Shown in pieces: positions 1 through 9,564 of a stretch of 64,000 nt of DNA. The DNA lies in the NCBI GenBank assembly GCA_016795425.1, contig JAEUHG010000131.1, forward strand, positions 84,884 to 148,883, read 5' to 3'. Every line of letters starts with the position of its first letter. Position 1 is the first letter of the stretch. Source of the DNA: Verrucomicrobiales bacterium. GTDB lineage: Bacteria; Verrucomicrobiota; Verrucomicrobiia; Limisphaerales; CAIMTB01. A model generated the notes under the pieces. The model was given only the letters and a program-made list of their open reading frames with translations, had not been told where the DNA came from and did no database searches. A program made the position numbers and the translations under genes.

Positions 1-1
1 C

Positions 2-394
2 CTGGAGTTTAGCGCGGACGGAACGAAGGTGGCGACGGCTTCCGGCGACCGGACCGTACGCCTGTGGAACGCGGCGACTGGGCAGCCACTGACCGAACCG
101 CTGCGACACGCGGAACTGGTGACCTGCGTGCGACTCAGTCCCGACGGCCTTCGTGTCATCACCGCCTCGAAGGATGGCACGGCACAAGTCTGGGACGCCG
201 CGACTGGCCTCAAGCTTGGCGATCCCCTCCGCCACGACGATTGGGTCATTTCCGCGGGATTCGGACCCGACGGCCGTCAAGCAATCACCGCCACCCTGGA
301 TGGAACCGCCCGAATCTGGCCCGTGCCAATAGCCGACTCGCCGATTCGGCCCGGACTGTGCGAAGAGGCCGAATCGGCAGCCCGCGGATGGTGA
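2..394 (+). CDS. WD40 repeat protein, C-terminal part (5' truncated by window edge)
   Basis: The reading frame is open from base 2 and ends at the TGA at 392-394, so only about 130 C-terminal residues are present. They hold nearly three WD40 blades. Each has a 'SxDGxxVxTAS' strand, a 'DGTARxW' or 'DRTVRLW' strand ending, and a linker of the type 'DAATGxxLGDPLRH'. This linker is common in the beta-propellers of large bacterial WD40 proteins, which are often fused to Ser/Thr kinase or caspase-like domains. The propeller would be a protein-binding scaffold. What is fused upstream cannot be seen, so the full function is unknown. A short tail of about 20 residues follows the last blade. Confidence 0.85.
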   Translation: MEFSADGTKVATASGDRTVRLWNAATGQPLTEPLRHAELVTCVRLSPDGLRVITASKDGTAQVWDAATGLKLGDPLRHDDWVISAGFGPDGRQAITATLDGTARIWPVPIADSPIRPGLCEEAESAARGW

Positions 395-895
395 CTCCGA
401 GGAAGCAGGCGCGTGAGATGGCACTACCGTCCAGACAACAGTTTTCAAACACTGACATTCGCAAAACTTCGCGGATGAGGTACGTGCGCCGCTACGCAGG
501 TGAGTATAGATTCTGTGATTACACCTTCCGATGAGTCCTCGGTCAGTTGATTGCTCGCGAGAACGGGTTCCTCGACGACACCCACGCCGCGCAGTTGCAC
601 ACCGCGCTGAATCTGCCGCCTCCGATCCCTCGCAGCACCAATTCCCCGCCGCCCTCGGTCGGTCGCACGACCAGCGCTACCCCGACGAATCCCTCCGGAC
701 GGTGAAGGCGATCACGGCGGCCCCGATGCCGGTACCTCGAAATGGGCGGCAAAGATTCGAATGCGGACGACGACAACCCATCGACAATGGAGAACCGGGC
801 TGGGGAATAGTAATTGTCGTCCTACGCGATTGACATCGTTCTGAGCGCCGTGGGTAGCCTAAGGTATGATCCTGTCATGGCCCGACGACCAAGGT
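395..895. other. 500-bp intergenic stretch with a possible gene remnant
   Basis: No complete gene is convincing here. One plus-strand frame, from about 535 to the TGA at 703-705, reads LGQLIARENGFLDDTHAAQL and then a Pro/Ser/Thr-rich tail. It has coding-like composition but no start codon (a TGA lies at 532-534), so it may be a decayed fragment. The duplicated octamer AAGGTATG occurs at 861-868 and 891-898, just before the next gene. I recognise no promoter. Confidence 0.3.
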
Positions 896-3800
896 ATGCG
901 GATGAGGATGAGGATGAGGCCAGGCGCTGGGCTGCGCTTTGCCTGGTGGCTTTCTTGCATGGCCGCCCTGATGGGCATTCACCTGGGTGTCCGAGCGGTT
1001 GGCCCCCCGTTGGATCTCTCGGGCGAGTGGGAGGCCATTCCCAGTTTGTTTGTGCCCCATGGCGGGCCCTACCATCGACTTTCTTTTCGATTGCTGTCGG
1101 TTGAGTTGCTTCCCGAAACCATTCCGGGACTTCGCTCGTACGAGGTGCGGCATTCAGGTCAACTGACCTTTTACGAGACGAGGCGCTTTTGGCGGTCGCC
1201 TGCGGGTTGCGATTTGGCTGCGGAGGTCGGTCCCGGCGCCTACGAACCGTATTCCCGAACCTATTCCCTGGGCTACGGACTGAATGTGACCTCCTACTGG
1301 ACCATTCAGACATCGGCGGGAACGGACTCGGGTTCGATTCGGGTAGGATCCATCGAGGGCGTCGGGACCTTTAATCTGCCGAAGGTGCCGAGTCCGCACG
1401 CGCAATTCTTCACCCGTATGTTCTACGGGTTTAGTCCGGGCGCGGGGCTGTCGCCGGTGGGTGACGCTCATGCGAGACTCAAACTCTTTGGAACGTCGGC
1501 GGGGGGCGGTGAGGTCGTGGAATCGGATCGGTGCTCCAATACCCCATTCGGAACGGGAGCCGATCACGGTCAACTGACTTTCTGGCGTGTGTCTTCGGCG
1601 CCATCGGAACTGGCGCCGACGGGAAAGATCCGTGGCCGTTTGAAATCTGCCGAGACGGTGTTGACCGACGGCAGTGGAGACGAAATCAATCGCGCGAGCG
1701 TTCACTTGTTTCGGCAAAGTCGATGGTTGCGGGGCAAGGATCCCGAGGAATCAGATGCGCAGTATCGGGCGTATCTGGAAGGCGAGCGAACTTTGGCAGC
1801 ACCGGCGGCGGTGCTCACGCCGGATAGCCAGGGGCACTTCGCGTTTGAGGGCCTACCCCTTTTCGCCCGGTCGGGAGGATCCGTTCAGGGCTGGGTTCCG
1901 CAAGGCTACCTCGTGGTCGTGGCATCGGCGGAGACGGATGAAATGGCGATGGATTCCGAATCCAACCTGATACCGGGTCGAACCAACACGGTGACCTTTC
2001 AAGGCGCCCAGCGCATCAACGTGCTCGCCGATACAGAACTGGAGATCGAACTGCGGCCGATCGCTTCGCTCCATGCGAAGAGGGAATTGGTGGCCCAAAT
2101 CAGTCGCCTCGGGCCAACGCAGTATGCGCCGATCGAGGCGCGGGCGGACGCGCACCTGGATCGGTTGGCCACTCGGGGAACACTGACCGAAGCCGAGGAC
2201 GAAGGTGTTCGCCGGGCTTTGTGGGCCGAGCGCGTGATCCGTGATGGAGCGCGGTATGCGGACACGGTCCTGGATCTGGGTCTCACTGGTCTGGGCACCT
2301 TGCTCGCCGACGCCATCGGCGACCTGAAGCGCTGGGAGGGTGCCGGAGTGGCGGATGCCCGCGCGAAATTTCAGAAGGCCCGGGACTCGGATGGACCGGG
2401 CCGGACCGCGGGCTTCAACCTGGATTCCGTCGGCGACTTCACTCCGGCCATGCGCACCTTGCTCGAGCGAGGCCGATCGATCGAACTAGCCGACGAACTC
2501 ATCAAGTTGGTCAAGGCCCTGCGGCCGGCGCTCCAGGAAGCGTTGGTGAGTGGCGGCGTCGCGGCCGACGAAGCCAAACGCATCGCGGTGGCCTTCGAAC
2601 AGGCGATGCTTGCAATCATGAACCTGGCGCGGAATGAGACGTTGCGCGGTGAGTCGAAGGACTACATCAAGCTCCAGATCAAAGAACATATCCTTAAGGA
2701 TCTGAAACCTGTGCTCTACGACAGTCCGGTATCCTACTCGTTCACGGCATTAACCGCGCCGTCGCTTCAGGTTTCGGTCGATCGCATGATCCAATGGGAT
2801 CGATCGGACCCGGTCAGCTACGTGCGGGATCGAGACCGGACCGTGGAAGTTCTCACCCAACTCGGAAACGCCGCCAGCGGCGTCATCGCCGGCGCGATTC
2901 TGTTCCAGGGGGGTGCGGAGGCTGCGGACCTGACCCAGAAGTACGCGGGTCTGGCGGGAGTCGTGCCGCCGGCCCGCGCCTATGCGGCCGCGGTGGAGCA
3001 ATTCGCCAAGTTGGCCAAGTACGTCGCCAATGGGGCAGGCATCGTCGGGCCCGCCATCTATGCCTTCGCGGGTGGACCCAAACTGATCCGTGAGGGGGTC
3101 TACGCCGCCTATGGGGCAACTCCGCCGACGGGAGGAACGCTCGGCCAGAGCCGGTTTGAGAGCCGTTCGCGCTTCTCCTCGCTCGCCGGTTCATCGCCGA
3201 CCCGCCTAGTCGTTCCCCCAATCCAGGACATCCTCACCGCGCAGGGAAGTCTGGACGGGTGGGTGCGGTCCAACCACGTCGGCTCCGCCATTCAGGCTGC
3301 CGCAGGCCTCTCGGGAACTGGCTATGGTGCGGTCTGGGAAACCTGGCAGGAGAGCTGCGATCGAGTGGAATTGGAACTGCGCGCCTACGAAGTGCCCGCG
3401 ACTCCGGGCGACTACTCCATCCTTGTTCCGCACGCGGCCTATTTTAGGACTAAGAGTGAGATTCTGGTGGCGAAGTCCGCCTATGACGATGCTCTCCTGG
3501 AGTGGTTTTTGAGCGTTCTTTCAGGTGCGTACACGAATGCCGCGGATCCACGCTCGCAGGCGGCGGTTTTCCAGATTCTGGAGCTGGGACGTGTTCTGCG
3601 CGCTGTTCTCACGGACTCTCAGGAATCGCTGCGGCTCATGTTCAACACGGTGAAGTCGTCCCGCACACCCCGGCCAGCCATCCGGATTGGGCGTCCCAAG
3701 TCGGGCGGGTTGGGGCCGGACGTCACCGAGATTCAGAACTCTCCCCAACGGATCACCATCGAGACGTTCGTTGAGAACCTGGGAGGAACTCAACTCGATG

Positions 3801-4927
3801 GCGTGGCCGTCGCTCTACGGCTTCCGCCGGAACAAACCACCCTCCGCGTCGCGGGTGAGTCGATTCGGACGGTGGCTTTCCCCAGCGCCACGGCATCGGG
3901 GATGTCGCCTGGAGTGACTGTTTCCTGGGATGTCGAGTATGTGGGACAATTTCAGGAAGCCTCTGTGGAGTTCGATCTGGAGCTTCTCGAGCGTGGCGAG
4001 CCGCCGGAATCCTTCGAATCCAATGTCGTCCACGGCAAACTGCGAATCGCACCGGAGCGCCGCGATGTGGACCTGGATGGTTTGCCGGACGCGTTCGAGA
4101 ATTCTCTTGGGCTGGCGGCGAGCCGACCGGACGCGGACGAGGATTCGGATTCGGATGGTGTCTCGAATCGGGACGAATTCCATCTGGGAACCCGTCCTGA
4201 CCGCGCGGACACGGACGGCGACGGGCTGGGAGATGGCGAGGAAACGAGGCCCGGAGCGGACGGTGTGCTTTCGTCGCCGCTGGTCGTGGATTCCGACGGA
4301 GATGGAGTGGGTGATCTGAGGGACGGGGCTCCGCTCGATCCGTCCACCGCGGCGTGGGGCGGCGGTTTGGGTTTGGTGGCGTGGTCGCTCGATACGCAAC
4401 GTGTCACAGTGACACGAGAAACGCCGACGGCGCTCGTTCAGGTGGAGAATCCGGGTCCCGGAGTGTTTCGGTGGTTGGCGGAAGCCGACGATCCCTCCCT
4501 TGCGTGGGTGAGTCCCGGGTTTGGGAGTGGAGGTACCAAGGCACCCTTGATTTTCAGCTTGCCGCCGGGATTCCGGTGGCCTCGAACTGGCTCCTATTCA
4601 ACCCGAGTACGGGTGCGCAACGTCGCCGATCCTCACGCTGATTATCGTGAGATCCAAGTGGTAGTGATGTCGGATTTTGGTTCGCCGGTACGTGCGGTGC
4701 TGAGTGCCGATCGGGGCGTGGTGCAACTCGAATGGCGTGGGGTTGTGGGCAAGCAATACACTGTGGAGTCCTCGGAGGATCTCCGGGCGTGGAACCGTTC
4801 AGAAGTGGTTCCCATCTCCCTGGGCTCGGGTTGGGTGCGCTGGTCCGAGGTTCGCGGCGAGGCATCCCTGGGCGGGGCGGGATTCGCGCGCTTCTATCGC
4901 GTTCAGGCCCGAGATCCTGGACCCTGA
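896..4927 (+). CDS. Giant secreted protein with Asp-rich Ca-binding-type repeats and C-terminal YxVExS domain
   Basis: A protein of about 1343 aa begins with a signal peptide: basic start, hydrophobic core around FAWWLSCMAALMGIHLG, then a VRA-type cleavage region. The middle, around nucleotides 1630-2080, resembles a carboxypeptidase-regulatory-like beta-sandwich. About residues 1057-1152 contain DxDxDGxxD motifs such as DVDLDGLPD, DSDSDGVSN and DTDGDGLGD, as in thrombospondin type-3 or dockerin-like calcium sites. The end has a 'YTVESSEDLRAW' motif, which I have often seen closing large verrucomicrobial exported proteins. It is likely extracellular or outer-surface, with unknown role. An ATG at 866 is also in frame but gives an acidic, poor signal peptide. 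Starts at 896, 902, 908 and 914 lie in an ATGAGG repeat, so the exact start is uncertain. Confidence 0.75.
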   Translation: MRMRMRMRPGAGLRFAWWLSCMAALMGIHLGVRAVGPPLDLSGEWEAIPSLFVPHGGPYHRLSFRLLSVELLPETIPGLRSYEVRHSGQLTFYETRRFWRSPAGCDLAAEVGPGAYEPYSRTYSLGYGLNVTSYWTIQTSAGTDSGSIRVGSIEGVGTFNLPKVPSPHAQFFTRMFYGFSPGAGLSPVGDAHARLKLFGTSAGGGEVVESDRCSNTPFGTGADHGQLTFWRVSSAPSELAPTGKIRGRLKSAETVLTDGSGDEINRASVHLFRQSRWLRGKDPEESDAQYRAYLEGERTLAAPAAVLTPDSQGHFAFEGLPLFARSGGSVQGWVPQGYLVVVASAETDEMAMDSESNLIPGRTNTVTFQGAQRINVLADTELEIELRPIASLHAKRELVAQISRLGPTQYAPIEARADAHLDRLATRGTLTEAEDEGVRRALWAERVIRDGARYADTVLDLGLTGLGTLLADAIGDLKRWEGAGVADARAKFQKARDSDGPGRTAGFNLDSVGDFTPAMRTLLERGRSIELADELIKLVKALRPALQEALVSGGVAADEAKRIAVAFEQAMLAIMNLARNETLRGESKDYIKLQIKEHILKDLKPVLYDSPVSYSFTALTAPSLQVSVDRMIQWDRSDPVSYVRDRDRTVEVLTQLGNAASGVIAGAILFQGGAEAADLTQKYAGLAGVVPPARAYAAAVEQFAKLAKYVANGAGIVGPAIYAFAGGPKLIREGVYAAYGATPPTGGTLGQSRFESRSRFSSLAGSSPTRLVVPPIQDILTAQGSLDGWVRSNHVGSAIQAAAGLSGTGYGAVWETWQESCDRVELELRAYEVPATPGDYSILVPHAAYFRTKSEILVAKSAYDDALLEWFLSVLSGAYTNAADPRSQAAVFQILELGRVLRAVLTDSQESLRLMFNTVKSSRTPRPAIRIGRPKSGGLGPDVTEIQNSPQRITIETFVENLGGTQLDGVAVALRLPPEQTTLRVAGESIRTVAFPSATASGMSPGVTVSWDVEYVGQFQEASVEFDLELLERGEPPESFESNVVHGKLRIAPERRDVDLDGLPDAFENSLGLAASRPDADEDSDSDGVSNRDEFHLGTRPDRADTDGDGLGDGEETRPGADGVLSSPLVVDSDGDGVGDLRDGAPLDPSTAAWGGGLGLVAWSLDTQRVTVTRETPTALVQVENPGPGVFRWLAEADDPSLAWVSPGFGSGGTKAPLIFSLPPGFRWPRTGSYSTRVRVRNVADPHADYREIQVVVMSDFGSPVRAVLSADRGVVQLEWRGVVGKQYTVESSEDLRAWNRSEVVPISLGSGWVRWSEVRGEASLGGAGFARFYRVQARDPGP

Positions 4928-5177
4928 TGCGGAGCCCGACGGAGGTTCTCCGGCGCTCAGATCTGCGAAGAGTCCCAGAGAAGGAACGGTGCCCAGACGC
5001 CAAACGGAACATGCAACCACGGATAGGGGCGATTCAGCCGTCCTTCGGGAGTCTCGACGAGGCATTGGTCGAGGTTCTCCATCATTACGCTCTCAAACTC
5101 CCTCAGCCCGGAGCGGCTCGGTGGAGCCGTGCCGCCATAGACCCTAAGTCGAAAGAAATGCCAAAACCTCCAGGCAG
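4928..5177. other. Convergent intergenic region with hairpin at 5114-5129
   Basis: This 250-bp gap separates two genes that end toward each other. A perfect 6-bp stem, CGGCTC/GAGCCG, with a GGTG loop occupies 5114-5129. It has no T-run, so as a terminator for either strand it is only a candidate. I see no gene here. Confidence 0.3.
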
Positions 5178-8100
5178 TCAGCTGGAGTAGCCCGGGATGC
5201 GATCAAAAACCACGACATCAATCACCCCGTCGCGAGCGACCGAAGCGGCCAACTCGGCAAGTTTGTCGGAAAACAACTCCCACCTGCCCACGATGGGGAT
5301 ACCTCCGCCATCATTGATGGCCCGGAACCGGATGGAGGTGCCCGTGGGTTGTCCATCTCCTTCCAGGCCGGTCACAATGATCCCGCTGAGGCCAAAGCGA
5401 TTGGTATATCTTCCCGCCACGTCTGCGGTGTCATTCCGCAACAGGGCCCCGGGACGGCCGGTTGATGTCAGCCAGATGGGTCCGTGCCGATGAAGCATTT
5501 GGCCAAGCTCAACAGGTGTGGGCAACCTGCCAAATGCCAGACCTGGCACTCGTCGTATCAATGCAGGAACGCCAGCTCTCGCCCGGGTGGATGTCGCTCC
5601 TAAGAGAGCGTCCGCTTCGCGCGCCGTCGGAGCGTCCAGGATCCCCTCTCCCCTGCGGTACCGCTCCAGGAACATGGGGTGGTCCATCGTCATATCCAGG
5701 AGCTCGAGCGCTTGCTCGACCGTATAGGCCTCTCGGCCGGAGACCACACCTTCACGCCACGACATCAGCAAAGAGACAGCCACAGCCCAGTGGTTCAGGG
5801 CCGGGCAATCATTCACCGGGCTCGCCAGCCTCAGGCGCCAGGCTTCCGGTATTTCCTGCCGCAGGCTTACCGCGCTCGGCTCGCCACCGCCCGTCAGTTG
5901 GCTGGCCAAGGCTGCCGCTGCTTCGCGGTACTGCTGGGGAGTGATCGCGTTGGTGTCGCGAAGCTGGTTAAGCACCTGCATCGCGCCATGCGCCTGGCGG
6001 AGAGGAGAGCCCATCGAGACGGAACCGTCCCTGGCCTCCCCACCGGCATCCGGCCGGCTGCTGCTGGAACTCGAACCACCCCCTCCTCCGGTCGGCGGCG
6101 ACGCGGCGGACGCCGGATTGCCGGAGTCAGCCGGCGTGGCCAACCCCTTTCGAATGGCCTCCAAGGTTTTATCTTTGTCGATCTCCGCGAGTTTGATCTT
6201 CGTATCTGACTCCCGTTGCGCGGTCTCCAAGCCGACACTTCCCTCGATCATCTTCTGCAGGATTGCCGAGACCTCTCCTTTGGCAGACTGGTCCCGGAAG
6301 ATGTCCGACTTTCCGAGGATTTCGAGGACGGCCTGCATGCCTGCAGGCGGTGGGGCAGCTTCCGGCGGCGTGATCGTGACTCCCGCGGAGGATGGCACCG
6401 AAGGATCTGCCGACAAATCACGCGCACGACTGGAGTTCACCGATACGGGATCAATCGCCGGTGCACTCTGACAATCGCAGAGCGGTTCCGGCGGGATGCG
6501 TGTGAAGTCGTACTCCTCACAGGCGTTGCAATGGGCCAGTTTCGCTTCTGCGAACGCGCCGCGCGTGGGTAAGGAGATACGCCGCTCGACGGGTTCGAGT
6601 CTCGGTGTGGGTACGGAGTCTGAGAAATGGCCAACAGCAAGAGGAACGGCAAGGTAATCCCCAATGACTCCAACGACCCGGTTCTCCACGAAGTCCAGAA
6701 GTCGCCCCGAAATCGTTCGTCCTCCCGATTCCTCGGAAAACGCAAAGCGGTCCAACCAGAGGGCGCGCACCCCGGAATCCTCCGCGATCCATAGCGCCCG
6801 GCGATAGTGAAGCTTGTGCTCATTGAGGTGATTCAGCAACTGTCGCACCCGCCAGCGCTGTAGCGCCGTCAGCCCGACTGCGGACGATTCTGGAGCCTCC
6901 ACCCAGGGAGTGACCTCGAATTCGGCCGGTGCGTCCCTCCGCACCGCACGCACGGGCGCGTCCGCTGGTGTATGGTAGAGCGTCCATGACGGTCCACTGT
7001 CAGTGACCACGGCGGCGACGCTCCGAATGTCGAACGCCGGTGACGGGTGCCTCCTTCCAGGCAGTGACGAGATTTCGATTCGTAGAGATCTAATTGCGGT
7101 TCGCCGGACTGGCAGGACCGGCTCGACGAGGAACATCTCTTCGCGCAAGTCATCGGTTGGCGAGGATCTCCTGAATGGAGGCAAGCCGCTCTCCAAGGTT
7201 TGAAAAAGATTGGTCCGGTCGGGCGAGGATGTGGTGCCAAGCCCAGAAAAGGTCGACGCGGCGAAGTCCCCGCTCCGAATCGCGTTACGGATTTGAACTG
7301 GCAAATTAGCAACCGCGACGGTCAGAGCATTGAGCTTCTCTTCGAGTCTCGCCAACTCACCGGCTTCTTCGGCCACTAGCCGAAGCGGCACTGTGGACAA
7401 GCCGCCGAATTGATTCTGCACCACCAGTGATGCGGTAATGATCACATTGGTGCCCACCGGTTCCGCAGAGGGCAAGATCCGCAGCCAGAATCGAGTCAGC
7501 AAACGGTCGTCCGCGCTTGTTTCAGGCGGTCGTTCCTCCGCCTCTGCCCGCGCCCGGTCAGCCGCTTCGAGGTCATCAAAGGCGGTAGCCAGCGTGGGAT
7601 CCAACAAGGCGCCGAGGAGTTCACGTCGATATCGGAGCACCTCCGCTGCGTTGAACGGGTCCAGTGGTCTTTTCACCAGGATGACGTCGGTCTTGCGCGT
7701 CAGCCTCGTCGACACAATAAAGTGCCGGACCACCTCGTAATAGAGGACCGTCATGGCGTGGCACCGGTTGTGGTTAACAACGGTGCGGGTCTCGGCGCGC
7801 TGGCTTTCCGCTTGCGAGGCATGCACCACCACGGTGCTGCGCAGTTCACGGGTGAGCGTGCTGGCCTGGTCGACGCTGTCCATCAGTCGCTGCAGGGTCT
7901 CGCTCGCGACATCGCGCGAACCACTGGTGGTGGAATAGCCACCGCCCAGCGACAGAACCCCGGAAAGCATCGAACCGATGTCCGAGATCGCGCCCCCACC
8001 CAACAACGAGCCGCCTCGCTGCCATTCGTCGATTGCTGCCTGCACCGTTTCCCTGATCGCGCGATCACGCAGTTGACGATGGGACAACGAGTCAACCGAG

Positions 8101-8852
8101 GTCATGGACTCGGTACGTTCCTTGGTCTCCTCACGAGACCAGTCCAACAGCGCCACGTTGACCGACTCGCAGGGAGCGAGTGGCAGGCTATACATGACGC
8201 GTCCAAGTCCATGCCCTACGGGTCGCCACGACATCTCATATTCCAAAAGTGCTCCGCGCCGGTAACAGACTGAAGATCCAGCCGGTCGTTTCGGATCCAT
8301 GATTATTTCGCATGGGGCGGGTTTGTGCACGGAAAGCGAGCCAGGATCGGACACTGGTTCGCGGAGAATCTGACTGAACCTGATGAGGGCAACCGGTTCG
8401 TGTGACGGCAGTACTTCTTCGCATTTGCCTTCTCCGAAACGGACCAGACTTACCGCCGCGAACGAGGCGGGAGAAACCTTCCAGTCGGCCAAACTGTTGC
8501 CCTGCAAAGAAGGCAGCAAACCTTGATCGGACGGGCGAATAGCCCAAAGGGCCTCGGCCGGGAAGGGAAGGATTGGCCCGTCTTCGCCGTCGACCAGATA
8601 AGGCAGCGCATCTACGACGCTGTCCGAGGCCATGAGCGGGCGGAGGGATAGGCTGACAACTTCCTCCCGCTTGGCAGCTACTCCCGTGAGATTGAATGAT
8701 AGGTAACCGGCGTGGTCTGAGACCAGCACGCCGGCGGGAACCTTTCGCGCCCCACCGGGATTGCTGGCTTTCACCTCGGCGATGGCCTCCAGGACGACCC
8801 CGGAAAGCGGCACCGCCCGCTCACGATCAAATACGAAGGCTCGAAGACGCAT
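5178..8852 (-). CDS. Large cytoplasmic multidomain protein with degenerate papain-like C-terminal domain
   Basis: A protein of 1224 aa with no signal peptide or membrane segment. The N-terminus looks like a beta-rich domain (about 1-110). The middle includes a conserved-looking block, 'LGRVMYSLPLAPCESVNVAL', followed by a helical, coiled-coil-rich stretch with Gly-rich turns. Around residues 940-960 there is a Gly/Ser low-complexity linker. Residues about 1000-1224 resemble papain-like (C39/AvrRpt2-type) peptidases. The usual 'CWA' segment reads N-H1021-W-A. The region where the catalytic His precedes 'VVVTGxxGDG' reads LS1156GIIVTGLEGDG. The 'IND' segment is kept. Both nucleophile and His therefore seem replaced, which implies a structural or binding role. 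I cannot name the family. The start ATG at 8852 has no clear Shine-Dalgarno site. Confidence 0.6.
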   Translation of the reverse strand: MRLRAFVFDRERAVPLSGVVLEAIAEVKASNPGGARKVPAGVLVSDHAGYLSFNLTGVAAKREEVVSLSLRPLMASDSVVDALPYLVDGEDGPILPFPAEALWAIRPSDQGLLPSLQGNSLADWKVSPASFAAVSLVRFGEGKCEEVLPSHEPVALIRFSQILREPVSDPGSLSVHKPAPCEIIMDPKRPAGSSVCYRRGALLEYEMSWRPVGHGLGRVMYSLPLAPCESVNVALLDWSREETKERTESMTSVDSLSHRQLRDRAIRETVQAAIDEWQRGGSLLGGGAISDIGSMLSGVLSLGGGYSTTSGSRDVASETLQRLMDSVDQASTLTRELRSTVVVHASQAESQRAETRTVVNHNRCHAMTVLYYEVVRHFIVSTRLTRKTDVILVKRPLDPFNAAEVLRYRRELLGALLDPTLATAFDDLEAADRARAEAEERPPETSADDRLLTRFWLRILPSAEPVGTNVIITASLVVQNQFGGLSTVPLRLVAEEAGELARLEEKLNALTVAVANLPVQIRNAIRSGDFAASTFSGLGTTSSPDRTNLFQTLESGLPPFRRSSPTDDLREEMFLVEPVLPVRRTAIRSLRIEISSLPGRRHPSPAFDIRSVAAVVTDSGPSWTLYHTPADAPVRAVRRDAPAEFEVTPWVEAPESSAVGLTALQRWRVRQLLNHLNEHKLHYRRALWIAEDSGVRALWLDRFAFSEESGGRTISGRLLDFVENRVVGVIGDYLAVPLAVGHFSDSVPTPRLEPVERRISLPTRGAFAEAKLAHCNACEEYDFTRIPPEPLCDCQSAPAIDPVSVNSSRARDLSADPSVPSSAGVTITPPEAAPPPAGMQAVLEILGKSDIFRDQSAKGEVSAILQKMIEGSVGLETAQRESDTKIKLAEIDKDKTLEAIRKGLATPADSGNPASAASPPTGGGGGSSSSSSRPDAGGEARDGSVSMGSPLRQAHGAMQVLNQLRDTNAITPQQYREAAAALASQLTGGGEPSAVSLRQEIPEAWRLRLASPVNDCPALNHWAVAVSLLMSWREGVVSGREAYTVEQALELLDMTMDHPMFLERYRRGEGILDAPTAREADALLGATSTRARAGVPALIRRVPGLAFGRLPTPVELGQMLHRHGPIWLTSTGRPGALLRNDTADVAGRYTNRFGLSGIIVTGLEGDGQPTGTSIRFRAINDGGGIPIVGRWELFSDKLAELAASVARDGVIDVVVFDRIPGYSS

Positions 8853-9564
8853 GAAAAGGGATTTTCGGTAAGGGTTTTGCTTCGCGAATCAGGTTCGCTA
8901 CGGGCGACTGCGGCGCCGGAGCCAACCGGACTGTTCCAGCGCACCGGTCAGAGCAGAGGCGGTTAATGCATCCATGGACTGGATTGGATTTGGGGTCGGT
9001 CTAGGCACCAGGTGGATGTCCGATCTTTGAGGTCTCATTTGATAGAGCGGAAAATCGTCCCCACAATTACGACGATTGTCTTCCAAACCTGAGATTTCGG
9101 GCGGCGGCGCATCGAACGTGTCCTGCCGCCCTACTGCTTCTCAGGTAAATGCGTAATTCCGCGCTCGGAACAATCAGGAGATTGCAGTTGGCCCACGCGT
9201 TGATCAGCAGGGTGGTTCTGGCGATGCAGCGCCAGCCTGCCCCGCCGAGGTGCGGCAGCAGCGGGTGCGCGAGCAGCCAAGCGGGTTTGCCGCGGCGCGC
9301 GGAGAGCCATTACGAACGAGCACCGGTTTTGCTCCCCCTGTCCGATCGATCGAAAGCGGCGTCGCGCTACGCCTGCCGGCACCTTTCAAAAAAGAAAGTC
9401 CCAGGGTTCGCCCCGCGCGATTCTTGTCTTTCCGCGAAGAGTGGGGTCTTTCCTTTCAGTCGAAACCTAACCGCCAGATCCGCAAATCCATGGCTTGCAA
9501 GCAAAGCAAATCCTCTGCAAAACTATCGCTTATACCTCAATTGATTGGCTCACGAAATTTGCCC
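8853..9564. other. 712-bp divergent intergenic region without a convincing gene
   Basis: This stretch lies between a minus-strand gene starting at 8852 and the pseudopilin starting at 9565, so it should hold both promoters. Frames open across it on both strands give Arg/Ala-rich or Pro-rich translations with no recognisable domain. A possible protein-like minus-strand stretch (about 9135-9280, with 'ARTTLLINAWANCNLLIV') has no clear start and may be a relic. The last 75 bp before 9565 are noticeably more AT-rich. Confidence 0.3.

Noticed and set aside
898..919. Short tandem repeat considered as a CRISPR or VNTR array
   Set aside because: It is only a 6-bp unit repeated about three times, with no spacers, and is explained as a start-codon repeat.
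9250..9564. N-terminal extension of the first pseudopilin gene
   Set aside because: It would place more than 100 non-pilin residues before the prepilin cleavage site. The leader from ATG 9565 fits the family.
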